Source: Robbsia betulipollinis
Lineage (GTDB): Bacteria > Pseudomonadota > Gammaproteobacteria > Burkholderiales > Burkholderiaceae
Direction of reading: 5' to 3'
DNA: 64,000 nucleotides
Assembly: GCF_026624755.1 (NCBI RefSeq)
Contig: NZ_JAPMXC010000001.1
Coordinates: 1,345,219 to 1,409,218 of the forward strand
Shown: piece by piece, positions 1 to 9,177 of the stretch
Position numbering within the stretch: the stretch's first letter is position 1
How the letters are laid out: every line of letters starts with the position of its first letter
Notes under the pieces: generated by a model
What the model was told of the DNA's origin: nothing
Databases searched by the model: none
What the model saw: the letters and a program-made list of their open reading frames with translations, nothing else
Made by a program: the position numbers and the translations under genes

Positions 1-1
1 A

Positions 2-958
2 CGGGACTGGGAGGCGTTCGTTGCCGGCAAAGGCAAGCCGACGGGGCTCCTGCTCAATGACTGTCTGCTGCGCCGCCTCAACAATCCCGAGAGCCTGCCG
101 GCCGCGGATCTGTTCGAAGGCGTGCCCGCGGCGGGCTTTTCCAGTTTCGGCGAAATATTCGGCGTGCCGATCAATCAGACGCTCTCCGCGCTCGCTTTCT
201 TCGACCGCGACGTGAAGGCGATGATCGATTTCCCGATCGCGTACGCAGCCTATGCAGGACACTATTCGCAGCGCTCGCTGCGCCGCTGGGAAGCGCTGCA
301 CACATTGCAAACGGAGGTCATCGGCAAGGTCATCGCCTATCAGCAGCAAATCAGCCCCGTCATCGAAACCGTTCCACTGCTTGAAAAATCGACCAGCCGG
401 CAGAGCGAGGCGCTGGATGTGGCGGGAGCCAATATGGGCAGCATCGGCGATGCGGCGACGATGACCCTTCGGGCGCAAGATGCGTTGGGAATCGAAATCG
501 TCAAACTGGAGAAGATTTCCCTGGGCATCACCGAGATTACCAGTGGCATCAGCACCATCGCCGATCAGACGAACCTGCTGGCGCTCAACGCGGCGGTCGA
601 GGCAGCCCGGGCGGGCGAAGCGGGACGAGGGTTCGCCGTGGTGGCCGACGAGGTGCGTCGTCTTGCCCGATCGTCGAAAGAACAAGCCAATGCCACGCGC
701 GACAAGATCAACGAAACGGTGGAAACCATCGCGCGGATAAAGGAAACTGCCGAAAAAACGGTGGTTACCACCGCGTCGATGGCCGAGAAGAGTCTTTCGG
801 CACGAGGACAGATCGCGGCAATGAGCGAGCAGAACCTCACCGAGCGGCGCAACATGGTCGACAATATCGGCCGCCTGCAACAGGCGGTCAGCGGCATGGA
901 CGCGATGCACGAAGCCGTCGAACAACTGACGGTTTTACAGGCGTTGGTCAAATCCTGA
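2..958 (+). CDS. FIST-domain methyl-accepting chemotaxis protein (5' end outside window)
   Basis: The reading frame is open from the first bases of the window, so the start lies upstream. The visible N-terminal part (about 95 residues) has the look of a FIST C-terminal ligand-sensing domain: a cysteine in [10 protein letters not shown] followed by a [10 protein letters not shown] stretch. A cytoplasmic chemoreceptor signalling domain follows, with the highly conserved hairpin tip ([20 protein letters not shown], then [15 protein letters not shown]). No transmembrane segment is seen in the visible part, so this is probably a soluble, cytoplasmic chemoreceptor that passes a small-molecule signal to CheA/CheW. 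FIST domains are thought to bind amino-acid-like ligands. The family call is firm for the MCP part and good for FIST. It is followed by a 543-bp gap. Confidence 0.85.
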   Translation, partial: RDWEAFVAGKGKPTGLLLNDCLLRRLNNPESLPAADLFEGVPAAGFSSFGEIFGVPINQTLSALAFFDRDVKAMIDFPIAYAAYAGHYSQRSLRRWEALHTLQTEVIGKVIAYQQQISPVIETVPLLEKSTSRQSEALDVAGANMGSIGDAATMTLRAQDALGIEIVKLEKISLGITEITSGISTIADQTNLLALNAAVEAARAGEAGRGFAVVADEVRRLARSSKEQANATRDKINETVETIARIKETAEKTVVTTASMAEKSLSARGQIAAMSEQNLTERRNMVDNIGRLQQAVSGMDAMHEAVEQLTVLQALVKS

Positions 959-1501
959 CTGGGTCTCCTCCAATCCGCCGGACATCGGGCAGTCGGTCCT
1001 GTCAAAGTGGCCGCCGCCTCTGCCTAGCCGCTCATCGAACATGCCATCGGATGGCATGCGAGCGCTGCGCTGCCATCTTCTTCGGTCTCTTTTAATTCGC
1101 AATCCTGTATTCGGGATGTAAAAAACGCCGCGTCCTTTGCACGATCGGGTCGGGCCTCGCACTCGACACTCCCCCGCAGACGTGCCAACCGGACGTGACG
1201 GGCCGTCACGGCGCATCGATCCCGTCACGCTTTGATACGTACCGCATATCACGTATCAATCGAACGATCGAATAAACCGTGTTCACACGTAAACGGCTTC
1301 GTGCCCGCAATGGCGATCGGCCACGCGGGACGAACCAGATCGCCGTCGCCGCGGCTGCGCCGTGGATGGGCATTCGCGTCGCCGCTCGGGGCTCGGCAGG
1401 AATTTTCGACGGCGGGCCTGAGTAGTGCGTGTATGGACATACAACAGTGCATGACGTCACGTGCCTGGTTTGCCGACCGTGGCAGCAACCGGTGTGGTCA
1501 T
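959..1501. other. intergenic region without a recognised gene
   Basis: About 540 bp between the chemoreceptor and the response regulator. It contains a perfect inverted repeat at 1040-1058 (8-bp arms CATGCCAT/ATGGCATG around CGG), which has no T-run after it and so is not a convincing terminator. A frame is open from 1232 into the response regulator, but the part before 1502 has no recognisable protein character. Nothing else was recognised. Confidence 0.4.
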
Positions 1502-1933
1502 ATGAAAGCAATGTCTTCAAAAATTTTCGTCCGCTGGAGCAGTCGCGCGATTCCCGCGGCCGCTCGCCTGCCCCGCGTGCTGGTCGTCGACGATAACGAA
1601 ATGGCGGCCGAGGCCCTGGCAACCTTGCTTGAACTGGATGGATTCGAAACGCGTTATACGTTCAGCGGTCTGGAAGCACTGCGCGAAATCCGCAGCTGGC
1701 ATCCGGAACTGGTATTTCTGGATATCAACATGCCGCGTCATGACGGGATACGGACAGCACGGGCGTTATCGCGCTTGAAACTGCTGGACGACGTATTGCT
1801 CGTGGCGTTGACCGCCCTGCCCGCCGACATCCTGGCCCGCGTGGCGATCACGGCGGGCTTTGACGCCTACTGCCAAAAACGCGGCGACATTGCGCATATA
1901 TACAAGGCAATCGACGTATTGACTTGTCGGTAG
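1502..1933 (+). CDS. single-domain response regulator (CheY-like receiver)
   Basis: A 143-residue protein that is almost entirely a receiver domain. The acidic pair lies in VLVVDDNEM, the phosphoacceptor Asp is about residue 74 (LVFLDINMP), the switch threonine is in VALTALP, and the conserved lysine is in YCQKRGD, where the usual following proline is replaced by arginine. There is no output domain, so it probably works by protein-protein interaction or phosphotransfer. The frame is open further upstream, but the ATG at 1502 gives a normal short N-terminal extension before the first beta strand; 1511 is an alternative. The next gene, 71 bp downstream, is a histidine kinase, so the two probably form a two-component pair. 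Confidence 0.85.
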   Translation: MKAMSSKIFVRWSSRAIPAAARLPRVLVVDDNEMAAEALATLLELDGFETRYTFSGLEALREIRSWHPELVFLDINMPRHDGIRTARALSRLKLLDDVLLVALTALPADILARVAITAGFDAYCQKRGDIAHIYKAIDVLTCR

Positions 1934-2004
1934 GCAATCAACCTTTCGCGAAAAGGGGTCGACAAAACCGGAAGCGATCACAAATGTGTGCGTGAGGTAT
2001 TCCC

Positions 2005-3168
2005 ATGATGTATGCGTTTCTTACCCAATACCGCGCGGAGATTCTGGCACGGTGTCAGGCCCAGTCGGAAGAACGTTGGCGCGCGCTTCGCGTCCCCACA
2101 CAGGACGAAGGCCTGGCTTCGACTTACGACATGATCGTCAAAACCCTGCTCTGCGAGCAGGAAGGCGATTTTCAGAAAGCATTGGACGTGTCTGGAAAAA
2201 TCGGTGGCGAGACGGTCGCGTACGAAATGCGCCAGGGGTCACTCGACCATGCGAGGACGAGCTTCGCCGATGGATTTCCAATCGACAAGCTCGTACACGA
2301 TTTCGGCAGCATCTGTCAGAATGTCAGCGCGATGGCGGCGGAACAGGGTCTCACCTTCACCGCCAACGAATTCCGGATCATGAACCGCTGTCTCGACAAC
2401 GCGATCGCGGACGCGGTGCAGGAATTCAGCCATATTTCCCAGGCGGCGGTGTCGCGCAGCAAGGCAAATACGGATGGGCGGCGATTCGGCGCCTTCGTTC
2501 ATGAACTCAGAAACTATATCGACAGCGCGCTATTGGCTTCTCAGGCGATGCGCGCCGCGAACCTGACGCCCTCGAGCGCGACCGGTTCGCTGCTGGACAG
2601 AAGCTTGCGCGGTCTTTCTGCGCTGATCGACCGCACGGTGGAAACGGTGCGTCTGGGCGCGAGCGGCGCACCCGATCACGCCGTGTTTTTCGTGTCCGAT
2701 TTTCTCGCCAGTGTCTGCACCGTCGCCTTCCTCGCCGCTCGCGAACGCGGATGCCGGCTGCATGTATCGCGCGTGGACGCGAAACTCCAGGTAAGCGGCG
2801 ATCAGACCGCATTGTATGGCGCCTTCGTCAATCTGCTTCAGAACGCCTTCAAGTTCACCCGACCGGGATCGGAGGTGCGCCTGGAGGTCCATGCGGTCGG
2901 CGCGGTGGCGGTATTCGATATCAAGGACCAATGCGGCGGTCTGGCGCCTGGCACCGCCGAAAGGATGTTCCGACCGTTCGAGCAGATGGGAGCGGACAGG
3001 TCCGGACTCGGTCTTGGCCTGTCGATCGCGCGGGATGCCATCGAAAGCAGCGGCGGGACGATCGGCGTCAGGGACGTGCCGGGCGTCGGATGCGTTTTCA
3101 CCGTGACCCTGCCCCGGGGAGACGACGGCACGCCGAACGCCGTCGATACGGGCGTCCCGCAGACCTGA
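2005..3168 (+). CDS. sensor histidine kinase (soluble)
   Basis: A 387-residue kinase without transmembrane segments. Residues 1-155 are a helical region resembling the RsbRD-type N-terminal sensor domain (tentative). The phosphoacceptor His is about residue 166 (FVHELRN). The ATPase part has an N box (NLLQNAFKF), a G1 box (DQCGGL), an F box (FRPFEQ) and a G2 box (GLGLGLSIA). The start is the first of two adjacent ATGs at 2005, preceded by a GTGAGGT ribosome-binding stretch. It follows the single-domain response regulator and ends just before a good terminator. The likely role is cytoplasmic signal detection with phosphotransfer to the upstream receiver; the signal is unknown. Confidence 0.85.
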   Translation: MMYAFLTQYRAEILARCQAQSEERWRALRVPTQDEGLASTYDMIVKTLLCEQEGDFQKALDVSGKIGGETVAYEMRQGSLDHARTSFADGFPIDKLVHDFGSICQNVSAMAAEQGLTFTANEFRIMNRCLDNAIADAVQEFSHISQAAVSRSKANTDGRRFGAFVHELRNYIDSALLASQAMRAANLTPSSATGSLLDRSLRGLSALIDRTVETVRLGASGAPDHAVFFVSDFLASVCTVAFLAARERGCRLHVSRVDAKLQVSGDQTALYGAFVNLLQNAFKFTRPGSEVRLEVHAVGAVAVFDIKDQCGGLAPGTAERMFRPFEQMGADRSGLGLGLSIARDAIESSGGTIGVRDVPGVGCVFTVTLPRGDDGTPNAVDTGVPQT

Positions 3169-3178
3169 TGCGCGCCCG

Positions 3179-3207
3179 CGGACGTGCATTCCGATGTCCG
3201 TTTTTTT
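3179..3207 (+). terminator. rho-independent terminator after the two-component pair
   Basis: A seven-pair stem (CGGACGT pairing with ATGTCCG, one G-T wobble) with an 8-nt loop is followed by seven T residues at 3201-3207. It lies 10 bp after the kinase stop codon and just before the convergent aldehyde dehydrogenase end at 3221. Confidence 0.65.
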
Positions 3208-3220
3208 ACGCCAACCTTTC

Positions 3221-4714
3221 TCAGAAGGGGTAATCGCGAGGCGCGTATTGCAGCGTGATCCAGTGCAGACGCGTGAACTCCTCGATCGCCCATTCGCCGT
3301 TGAAGCGGCCCAGTCCCGAATTCTTCTCGCCTCCGAACGGCGCATTCGGCTGGTCGTCGACGGAAATGTCATTGATATGCGTCATGCCCGCGACGATGCC
3401 GCGCGCGAACCGCACGCCGCGTTCGAGGTCACGGGTAAACACCGCGCTCGACAGGCCGAATTCGGTATCGTTCGCCAGTTCGAGTGCATGCGCTTCGTCG
3501 CGTGCACGCAGGATGGGCAGAAGCGGCCCGAAACTCTCCTCGCGCGCGATCGACCACGCAGGATCCACCTCCGTGAACACATGCGGGGGCAGCACCTTGC
3601 CCTGTGGCGCGCCACCGGCTACCTGGTGCGCTCCGTCCCGTTTCGCGCGCGCGATGCGCGCGAGCAGGTCCGCGAGCTGGTGATCGTTGACGATCGGACC
3701 GATGACGGTGCCGGCCTCGTCGGGGTTGCCGACCGGCAGCGCCTCGACCCGCGCGGTGACCGCATCGACGAAGGCATGGTGAATCTTCGCATCGACGATG
3801 ACGCGATTGGTGCTCATGCAGATTTGTCCCTGATGTAGAAACCGGCCCACCACAGCGGCATGAGCGGCCTGGTCCACATCGGCATCCGCCAGTACGACCA
3901 GCGGCGCGTTGCCTCCCAACTCCAGTGCCACGCGCTTGATATATTTGCCCCCGCTGGCCAGCCGTCCGATATTCCGGCCGACCGTCGTCGAGCCGGTGAA
4001 CGAGATCAGGCGCGGCACGCGGTGTTCCACGAAAAAGTCACCGATCTCGCTACCCGCACCCACGACCACGTTGAGAACGCCCGGCGGCAAGCCCGCCTCC
4101 TCGAAGATCTTGCCAAGCAGCAATCCACCGGTGATCGGCGTGTCGCTGGCGGGTTTGATGACCACACCATTGCCCAATGCCAACGCCGGGGCGACCGAAC
4201 GCATGCTGAGATGAAACGGAAAATTCCACGGGCTGATCACGCCGACCACGCCCAGCGGCTCCCGGTAAGCCCGGCTCTCCTGATCCTTGATGCCGGAGGC
4301 GAAGATCCGCCCCTCGACGCGCGCCGGATAGGAAGCGGACGCAAGCATGATGCCGCGCGCGCTGGCCAGTTCGATCCCGGCCTTGATCCGCGTGCTGCCG
4401 GATTCGCGCACGATCCAGGCAACGATTTCCTCGGCGCGTGCATCGATGATTGCGACAGCACGTCGCAGGACGTCGGCGCGTTCTTCGGGAAGACTGGCGC
4501 CCCACGCGCGCTGGGCGCGCTCGGCGGCAAGATAGGCGGCGTCGACATCCTCCCTGCTCGCGCTGCGAATTTCCAGCAAGGTTTCCCCGGTGTACGGGTC
4601 CTGGTCTTTCTGCACCTTTTCCGATTGTCCCGCGCGCCAGGCGCCGTCGATCATCTGTTTGTCGAAACCCTCGTAGGGCGTGGCGCAAACGGGTGCGGTG
4701 GTCGTTCGTTGCAT
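3221..4714 (-). CDS. aldehyde dehydrogenase (NAD(P)+-dependent)
   Basis: A 497-residue full-length ALDH-superfamily enzyme that oxidises an aldehyde to its acid in the cytoplasm. The cofactor-binding stretch is SPWNFPF, the general-base Glu is in ALELGGNAP, the catalytic Cys is about residue 299 (GQICMST), and the C-terminal part carries ESFGPLLP and [12 protein letters not shown]. The overall pattern resembles the benzaldehyde/vanillin dehydrogenase branch (YfmT/AldX-like), so an aromatic or aliphatic aldehyde is likely, but the substrate cannot be fixed. The ATG start at 4714 has a GGAG ribosome-binding site about 7 bp upstream. It is a single gene, convergent with the kinase. Confidence 0.9.
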   Translation of the reverse strand: MQRTTTAPVCATPYEGFDKQMIDGAWRAGQSEKVQKDQDPYTGETLLEIRSASREDVDAAYLAAERAQRAWGASLPEERADVLRRAVAIIDARAEEIVAWIVRESGSTRIKAGIELASARGIMLASASYPARVEGRIFASGIKDQESRAYREPLGVVGVISPWNFPFHLSMRSVAPALALGNGVVIKPASDTPITGGLLLGKIFEEAGLPPGVLNVVVGAGSEIGDFFVEHRVPRLISFTGSTTVGRNIGRLASGGKYIKRVALELGGNAPLVVLADADVDQAAHAAVVGRFLHQGQICMSTNRVIVDAKIHHAFVDAVTARVEALPVGNPDEAGTVIGPIVNDHQLADLLARIARAKRDGAHQVAGGAPQGKVLPPHVFTEVDPAWSIAREESFGPLLPILRARDEAHALELANDTEFGLSSAVFTRDLERGVRFARGIVAGMTHINDISVDDQPNAPFGGEKNSGLGRFNGEWAIEEFTRLHWITLQYAPRDYPF

Positions 4715-5029
4715 GGGAGCACTCCGATAGGTACGTGAGGAAAAACGGGCCGAGTGGCCAACGCCGGAAGATGCATCGGCACAATGGGACGATCTCGCCG
4801 TGATGGCGACAGGAACCGTTTCCGATTTTTCAGATTACCCCATGCCTGCCCGCAGCGCTGCCGCCGCGGCGGCCTCTCTGGATTTTCTCCGCGCGTCATC
4901 GGCATCACGTCGCGGTCTTATCCACCGACATTTCCGCAGACCGCGCCACGGCCACTCGGCGGCATGTCGCCGCTCACCGATTCACGACGCTTTCGTCCGT
5001 TCGAAATAGGTCTCCCTCGCGCGAATTCT
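4715..5029. other. intergenic region without a recognised gene
   Basis: About 315 bp between the aldehyde dehydrogenase start and the integrase stop. It must hold the aldehyde dehydrogenase promoter. No other gene, repeat or RNA was recognised. Confidence 0.35.
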
Positions 5030-6874
5030 TTACCGTAGCGTCGACGTCGCATACATGGCGGGTGTCGCCGCTGACGCATGCCCGAGATTTTCCTGAACGA
5101 CCTCGCGCGGCATGCCGGCCTCGATCGCGTGCGTGCCATGCGCATGCCGAAGCCAGTGCGCCGATGCCTCGGCCAGGTGGCGTGCGGCGCGGGCATCGCG
5201 CGGCGCCAAATGTCGCGCCGCATCCGCGAACAGCTTCTTGAAGGCCGCCGCGAGCGCCGCCGCGCCCAGCGCGGGGCCCCCCGTCGCGGACAGACGCCCG
5301 ATCAGCGGCGTACCCGCTGCGCATTCCAGCGGATTCGCCGGCAGGCCCCGAACGGCGAGATACCGCCGCAGCGCGCCGATCACCCCGGTGTGAAGGCGCA
5401 CCGCGCGCATTTTGCCGGTCCTGCCTGCCTTGCCGGGCACCTCGAGCACCCAGGCCGAATCCTCTGCGTCATCGATCAAGCCGGGTTTCAGTTCACCGAG
5501 CGTTGCGCTCGCCATCTCCGCGAGGCGCATTCCCGTCGCATAGGCAAGGGCAAGCATGAAGTTCGCACGGGCGCATGCCATTCCGTCCAGACGGTTCTGG
5601 ACATGATCGACGACCGCGGCCCATTGCGCCCGCGTCAGGACACGAGGCGTTTTCTTAGCCGGGGGCGGCCGTTCGATGGCCGCAAGCGTGGGATTCTCCT
5701 TGAGATAACCCTGCTCCACGAGCCACTGGAAAAGCGCGCGTAAGACGCCCAGGGCGGTCGCCCGGCTTGCCGGGGCCAACGGCCCGGCAAACGGCCGCCA
5801 GTCCGCCGACCAGCGCGGCGCCGCGCGCTTGCCGCGCCAGTGCGCGGGGAGATCCGAGAGAAAGACCTGATACGCACGCAGATCGGCGCCATCCAGGGAC
5901 GAGAGCGGTTTGCCGCGTTCGAAGACACTCCACAACACGATCCGTTCCGCCTGCGTGCGATACGAGCGCCATGTGTGGGAACCGGAAGGCCGCACGCACA
6001 GCCATGCCTCGATTGCCGCCAGGTCATGCCCGGCACCGCTGAGATTGCGACCGTGCGGGGCGCGGTTGAGTCCGTCGGCCCCCGACATCGCAGAAGGCAG
6101 TCGCAGCGCGTCCATGGGGGCCAGTTGCGAAAGCGACAGGCGCGCGGCCATCAGCGACGCCCGCGCCTGTTGCCGAATCGGCGCCAGTGCGCGTTCCTGT
6201 ACGGGCGGCGTGAGACTATCCGCGTGGGCGGCCAGCCATCGTACGATGCGTGTTGCGGCGCGTGGTCCCACGCGCGGTACCTGACGATACCAACGGTGGC
6301 CGTAAGCGTTGATCATGTCCACGAGTTGCGCGAGCGTGACGACACCCACCGAGCGCAAACGCGCGGCGCTCGCGGGATCGAGCCACCCCTCCACCGCATG
6401 ACTGCTGGCGGGCGGTTCGGCGATGGCATCTTCCAGTCGCCGCAACGCGGCGAAACGGCGCGCGCGCAAACGCGTTTCACGCAGTGCCTGCCGCGAGCGA
6501 GCCGGGTCGGCATGGGCCTGTTGGTAAAGCGTTAGCAGTTCGGCCTCGCCAAAGACGCCGTCCGCATCGACGTTTTCCCGAAACGCGTCCAGCGAAAGGG
6601 CGTCGCGGTCCGGCGGTCCGTCGCCTTCCAGCCGTTTCGGCAGACGCAGCAGCCGTACGGCCTCGCGATCGTGCATGCGGCGTGCGGCTGCGGCGAGTTC
6701 GTCCTGCAACCAGATCAGCGTCGCACGGCAGACACGGGGATCACGCCCGGTATTGAGGTAGCGGTCCGCGAGATCGGTCAGATCGATCGCGTCCGATCCT
6801 TCCAGATAGGCACGATAAAAGGCGAAGTGCGAAAACCCGAGTCGACGCGGCTTGCTTGTCAGGACCGACTTCAC
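5030..6874 (-). CDS. large tyrosine recombinase/integrase (DUF3701-type N-terminus)
   Basis: A 614-residue tyrosine recombinase. The N-terminal ~200 residues (LGFSHFAFYRAYLEG start, then ATRIVRWLAAH) resemble the long extension of the DUF3701 integrase class found near origins of Burkholderia secondary replicons. A SAM-like core-binding domain and the catalytic domain follow. Visible catalytic residues are the first Arg in ATGMRLAEM, His-Arg and His in HWLRHAHGTH, and the nucleophile Tyr in the final segment (ATPAMYATSTLR). It lies next to the partition and replication block, and a 29-bp AT-rich palindrome sits about 210 bp upstream of its start. It may resolve replicon dimers or be left from integration; which of these is inference. 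Confidence 0.85.
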   Translation of the reverse strand: MKSVLTSKPRRLGFSHFAFYRAYLEGSDAIDLTDLADRYLNTGRDPRVCRATLIWLQDELAAAARRMHDREAVRLLRLPKRLEGDGPPDRDALSLDAFRENVDADGVFGEAELLTLYQQAHADPARSRQALRETRLRARRFAALRRLEDAIAEPPASSHAVEGWLDPASAARLRSVGVVTLAQLVDMINAYGHRWYRQVPRVGPRAATRIVRWLAAHADSLTPPVQERALAPIRQQARASLMAARLSLSQLAPMDALRLPSAMSGADGLNRAPHGRNLSGAGHDLAAIEAWLCVRPSGSHTWRSYRTQAERIVLWSVFERGKPLSSLDGADLRAYQVFLSDLPAHWRGKRAAPRWSADWRPFAGPLAPASRATALGVLRALFQWLVEQGYLKENPTLAAIERPPPAKKTPRVLTRAQWAAVVDHVQNRLDGMACARANFMLALAYATGMRLAEMASATLGELKPGLIDDAEDSAWVLEVPGKAGRTGKMRAVRLHTGVIGALRRYLAVRGLPANPLECAAGTPLIGRLSATGGPALGAAALAAAFKKLFADAARHLAPRDARAARHLAEASAHWLRHAHGTHAIEAGMPREVVQENLGHASAATPAMYATSTLR

Positions 6875-7086
6875 GGCGCGCCCGTCGCGTGCGTCGCATC
6901 CGATGCCGCGCCCTGATCAATTGCATGCATGAAAAATCTCCTTGGGCCGAAACTCGGCTGTTATCGCGGTGCCACGATCACCTTGCCGCACGGCAAGGAC
7001 GCCGGTCGATGCGCTCGAAACGCCTTGCTGCATAAGGCTCCAGGTCAATGTGATCGATGGTACCAAGAACTCGGGTAAAAAATCGA

Positions 7087-7115
7087 CGTTTATGATTATT
7101 TTATAATCATAAACG
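7087..7115. repeat. 29-bp AT-rich perfect palindrome
   Basis: The 13-bp arms CGTTTATGATTAT and ATAATCATAAACG are separated by TTT. It lies about 210 bp upstream of the integrase start. The AT-rich stem and lack of a following T-run argue against a terminator. It could be the integrase operator or its recombination core site, or an operator for another regulator. Confidence 0.7.
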
Positions 7116-7682
7116 GTTTGTGATTTTTGCACGTTGAACGAGGCTGCTTGCCGCCCCCATCGATGGCTCCACTCCGGGATGCGAAATGGGAGCGCGCGGA
7201 TGGGCAGATGCGCATTCGCTAGGATGTTTCACCGGCTAAGCAGAGGACAGTGTCCCGCCCTGTTGCGATAAGATTTCTTTTACGCACAATCGCGTCCCTA
7301 TGGGCCGAATCGTGAAATCCGTATGGCCAATAACGCGTTGGGCAATGCGCAGTGATAAAGCCATCGCGTCGCCACGGCGCTATTGAATGGGGCGCCGGAA
7401 ACTGCTGCTGGACCTATGGCGTCGCCACTTGTTTGGTGGCCCGGTGTCCGCAACACCAGGGGAGGTATGCCACTGAGGATGACAGAAGTCTGGGAAACGA
7501 TGGAAACCATCGCTCGCTGACCGCCTGGAATGCACGGAATCGCTAATCGAGGCACCGCCTTATCCCGCCATGATGTCTACGGCGCACAGGTCGGGCTGGC
7601 AGTCGGCATCGAAGCCATGGCTTCGTTTCACGTACATTTCAAGTCCGTCGCCAGGGTCTGTACCAGCCCGGAGATCCGCATG

Positions 7683-7700
7683 AGTTAACCCGGGTTAACT
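7683..7700. promoter_or_regulatory. parS-like partition site 1 (set 1)
   Basis: The 18-bp palindrome AGTTAACCCGGGTTAACT, the first of four identical copies downstream of parB1. Its form (16-bp GTT...AAC palindromic core) matches the general look of parS sites on secondary replicons of Burkholderia. Confidence 0.75.
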
Positions 7701-7908
7701 TTTTTGCTCTGGCCTGACGCAGACTGCATCCCTTTGCGCTACTTCGATCCCGCATCGATATGGAGAGCGCAGAGCGCGGCCGGAAGTAAAACGGGGACGC
7801 GAAGAGGAAAAGGTGTGATCTTCGATCACGGCTGTGACGCTATCCGACCTGCGTTGTGCGCGACTAGCGGCCTGCAGTCAGGCTTATTTCGAATTGAAAC
7901 GGCAGAAA

Positions 7909-7926
7909 AGTTAACCCGGGTTAACT
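7909..7926. promoter_or_regulatory. parS-like partition site 2 (set 1)
   Basis: An identical copy of AGTTAACCCGGGTTAACT, 226 bp from the previous one, in non-coding DNA. Confidence 0.75.
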
Positions 7927-8165
7927 TGACCGACAGGGGAATCGACTATCGATAGGACGCGCTGGGCAGACAGCTGCCAAAACGAATACGTCGACGCGTC
8001 TCCTTCACGCCTCGGTTACCTGCGCTTGACAGAGCTATTGGCGTTCGGTCGGCTCCGGGGACAGCAGTGCTTTGACCTATCGGCGCCCCGTTGCCGATTC
8101 TGCGTCCGACCTCACCAAGAACCGAGCGCACAGTACGTCTTACAGACGATGGGCGTTTCGAGAGA

Positions 8166-8183
8166 AGTTAACCCGGGTTAACT
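8166..8183. promoter_or_regulatory. parS-like partition site 3 (set 1)
   Basis: An identical copy of AGTTAACCCGGGTTAACT, 257 bp from the previous one and 22 bp beyond the parB1 stop codon. Confidence 0.75.
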
Positions 8184-8204
8184 CCCCGCAGCGCACGCGC
8201 TTCG

Positions 8205-9164
8205 TTACCGCTCCCCTTTACCACTCCCGATTTGCGCCAGATAGGCTTGCAAACCTTCGAGCTGCTCCGGGCTCAATTTGTTTTTACCGATATCGATCCG
8301 TATGGCCTTGTCCGTTTCGGTCCACTCGCAGACACCGAAGTTAACCCGGGTTAACTTTCTCTCCGGCAGGTTGATCAACATCTCGAACACCAATTTCGCA
8401 TTGAGTCCCGACCCGCGCGCCCGTTTGGCGGCCTGCACCACGGCCTCCGAGTCCACATCGATGACGCGGCGCAGGGTCGTGGCCCATTTCGGTTGAATGT
8501 CGTTGGGCGAGGGAAAGGCATCCACAACCGGCTTGGGCAAATCCGCAAGGGCGCTGTAACGGCTGAGCAAGGCCTTGGTTTTCCCCAGCACCGCCGCAAC
8601 TTCCGACCAGTTTCGATACAGCTTCAAATCGATCGCACGTTTGTAATGCATCGCCAGTTCATAAGCGGAAAGATCCTTTCGTTGATCGTTCTCCCGGCTC
8701 ATTTCCTCGAACAACTCCTTGTCGCTCATGTTCTCGCGGATCGTCGCCAGCACGGGAAGATCCAGCTCGAGGCAAGCACGATGACGGCGGTGACCGAACA
8801 CGACTTCCTGCACGCCATCCTCGGTAAGGCGGATCTTGATCGGCTGGACATTACCGCCCGCGTTGGCGATTTCAAGTTTGAAGGCTTCGAAATCCGCACC
8901 TTCCATCGACTGATCGATGCGGTTGGCGAATTTCGACAACCTGATGGTTTTGGGATCGATCTTTCGCGTGGGCAACGACCCTTCGTGGAGCGCGAGTTTC
9001 TCGCGGGCCTCGCGAAGATCTTTCTCGACCTTGCCGAGCTCGCCGGTGAAATCCGTCACGGTATTCATCGCCACCCGCGGCGCGCGCCGGGAAAAACTCG
9101 GCAGCATGCTCGGGTCGATCGCGGCGGCCGCCAGGCGTGCGGCCTCGTCTTTTTGTTTGCTCAT
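8205..9164 (-). CDS. parB: ParB-family partition protein (set 1)
   Basis: A 319-residue centromere-binding protein of the plasmid SopB/P1 ParB type. The N-terminal part is a charged coiled-coil-like stretch (about residues 40-60), followed by the ParB/Srx domain with a GHRRHRACLELDLP box (the arginine-rich nucleotide-binding patch) and a helix-turn-helix region (about residues 175-215). It would load on the parS-like palindromes nearby and work with ParA1 in segregation. It lies 13 bp downstream of parA1 in the same operon. Residues about 270-276 (KLTRVNF) are encoded by a complete copy of the parS-like palindrome, so the gene carries a partition site in its own reading frame. Confidence 0.9.
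   Translation of the reverse strand: MSKQKDEAARLAAAAIDPSMLPSFSRRAPRVAMNTVTDFTGELGKVEKDLREAREKLALHEGSLPTRKIDPKTIRLSKFANRIDQSMEGADFEAFKLEIANAGGNVQPIKIRLTEDGVQEVVFGHRRHRACLELDLPVLATIRENMSDKELFEEMSRENDQRKDLSAYELAMHYKRAIDLKLYRNWSEVAAVLGKTKALLSRYSALADLPKPVVDAFPSPNDIQPKWATTLRRVIDVDSEAVVQAAKRARGSGLNAKLVFEMLINLPERKLTRVNFGVCEWTETDKAIRIDIGKNKLSPEQLEGLQAYLAQIGSGKGER
8339..8356. promoter_or_regulatory. parS-like partition site 4 (set 1), inside parB1
   Basis: An identical copy of AGTTAACCCGGGTTAACT within the parB1 coding sequence, where it encodes part of KLTRVNF near the C-terminus. The spacing to site 3 is 173 bp. Confidence 0.75.
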
Positions 9165-9177
9165 GCGCTCCCTTCTC

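Larger units (their letters stand above)
6875..8204. other. long non-coding region holding parS-like sites (centromere region)
   Basis: About 1.3 kb with no convincing gene: the open frames lack protein character and good starts. It holds a perfect AT-rich palindrome (7087-7115) and three of the four identical parS-like palindromes (7683, 7909, 8166); the fourth lies in parB1. Its position between the integrase and parB1 suits a partition centromere. Confidence 0.6.

Noticed and set aside
1040-1058. Inverted repeat as a terminator of the chemoreceptor gene
   Set aside because: No T-run follows and it lies 80 bp from the stop; left as an unexplained repeat.
7298-8131. Several 60-85-codon frames in the centromere region
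   Set aside because: No ribosome-binding sites, no family resemblance and biased composition; some frames read through the parS palindromes.
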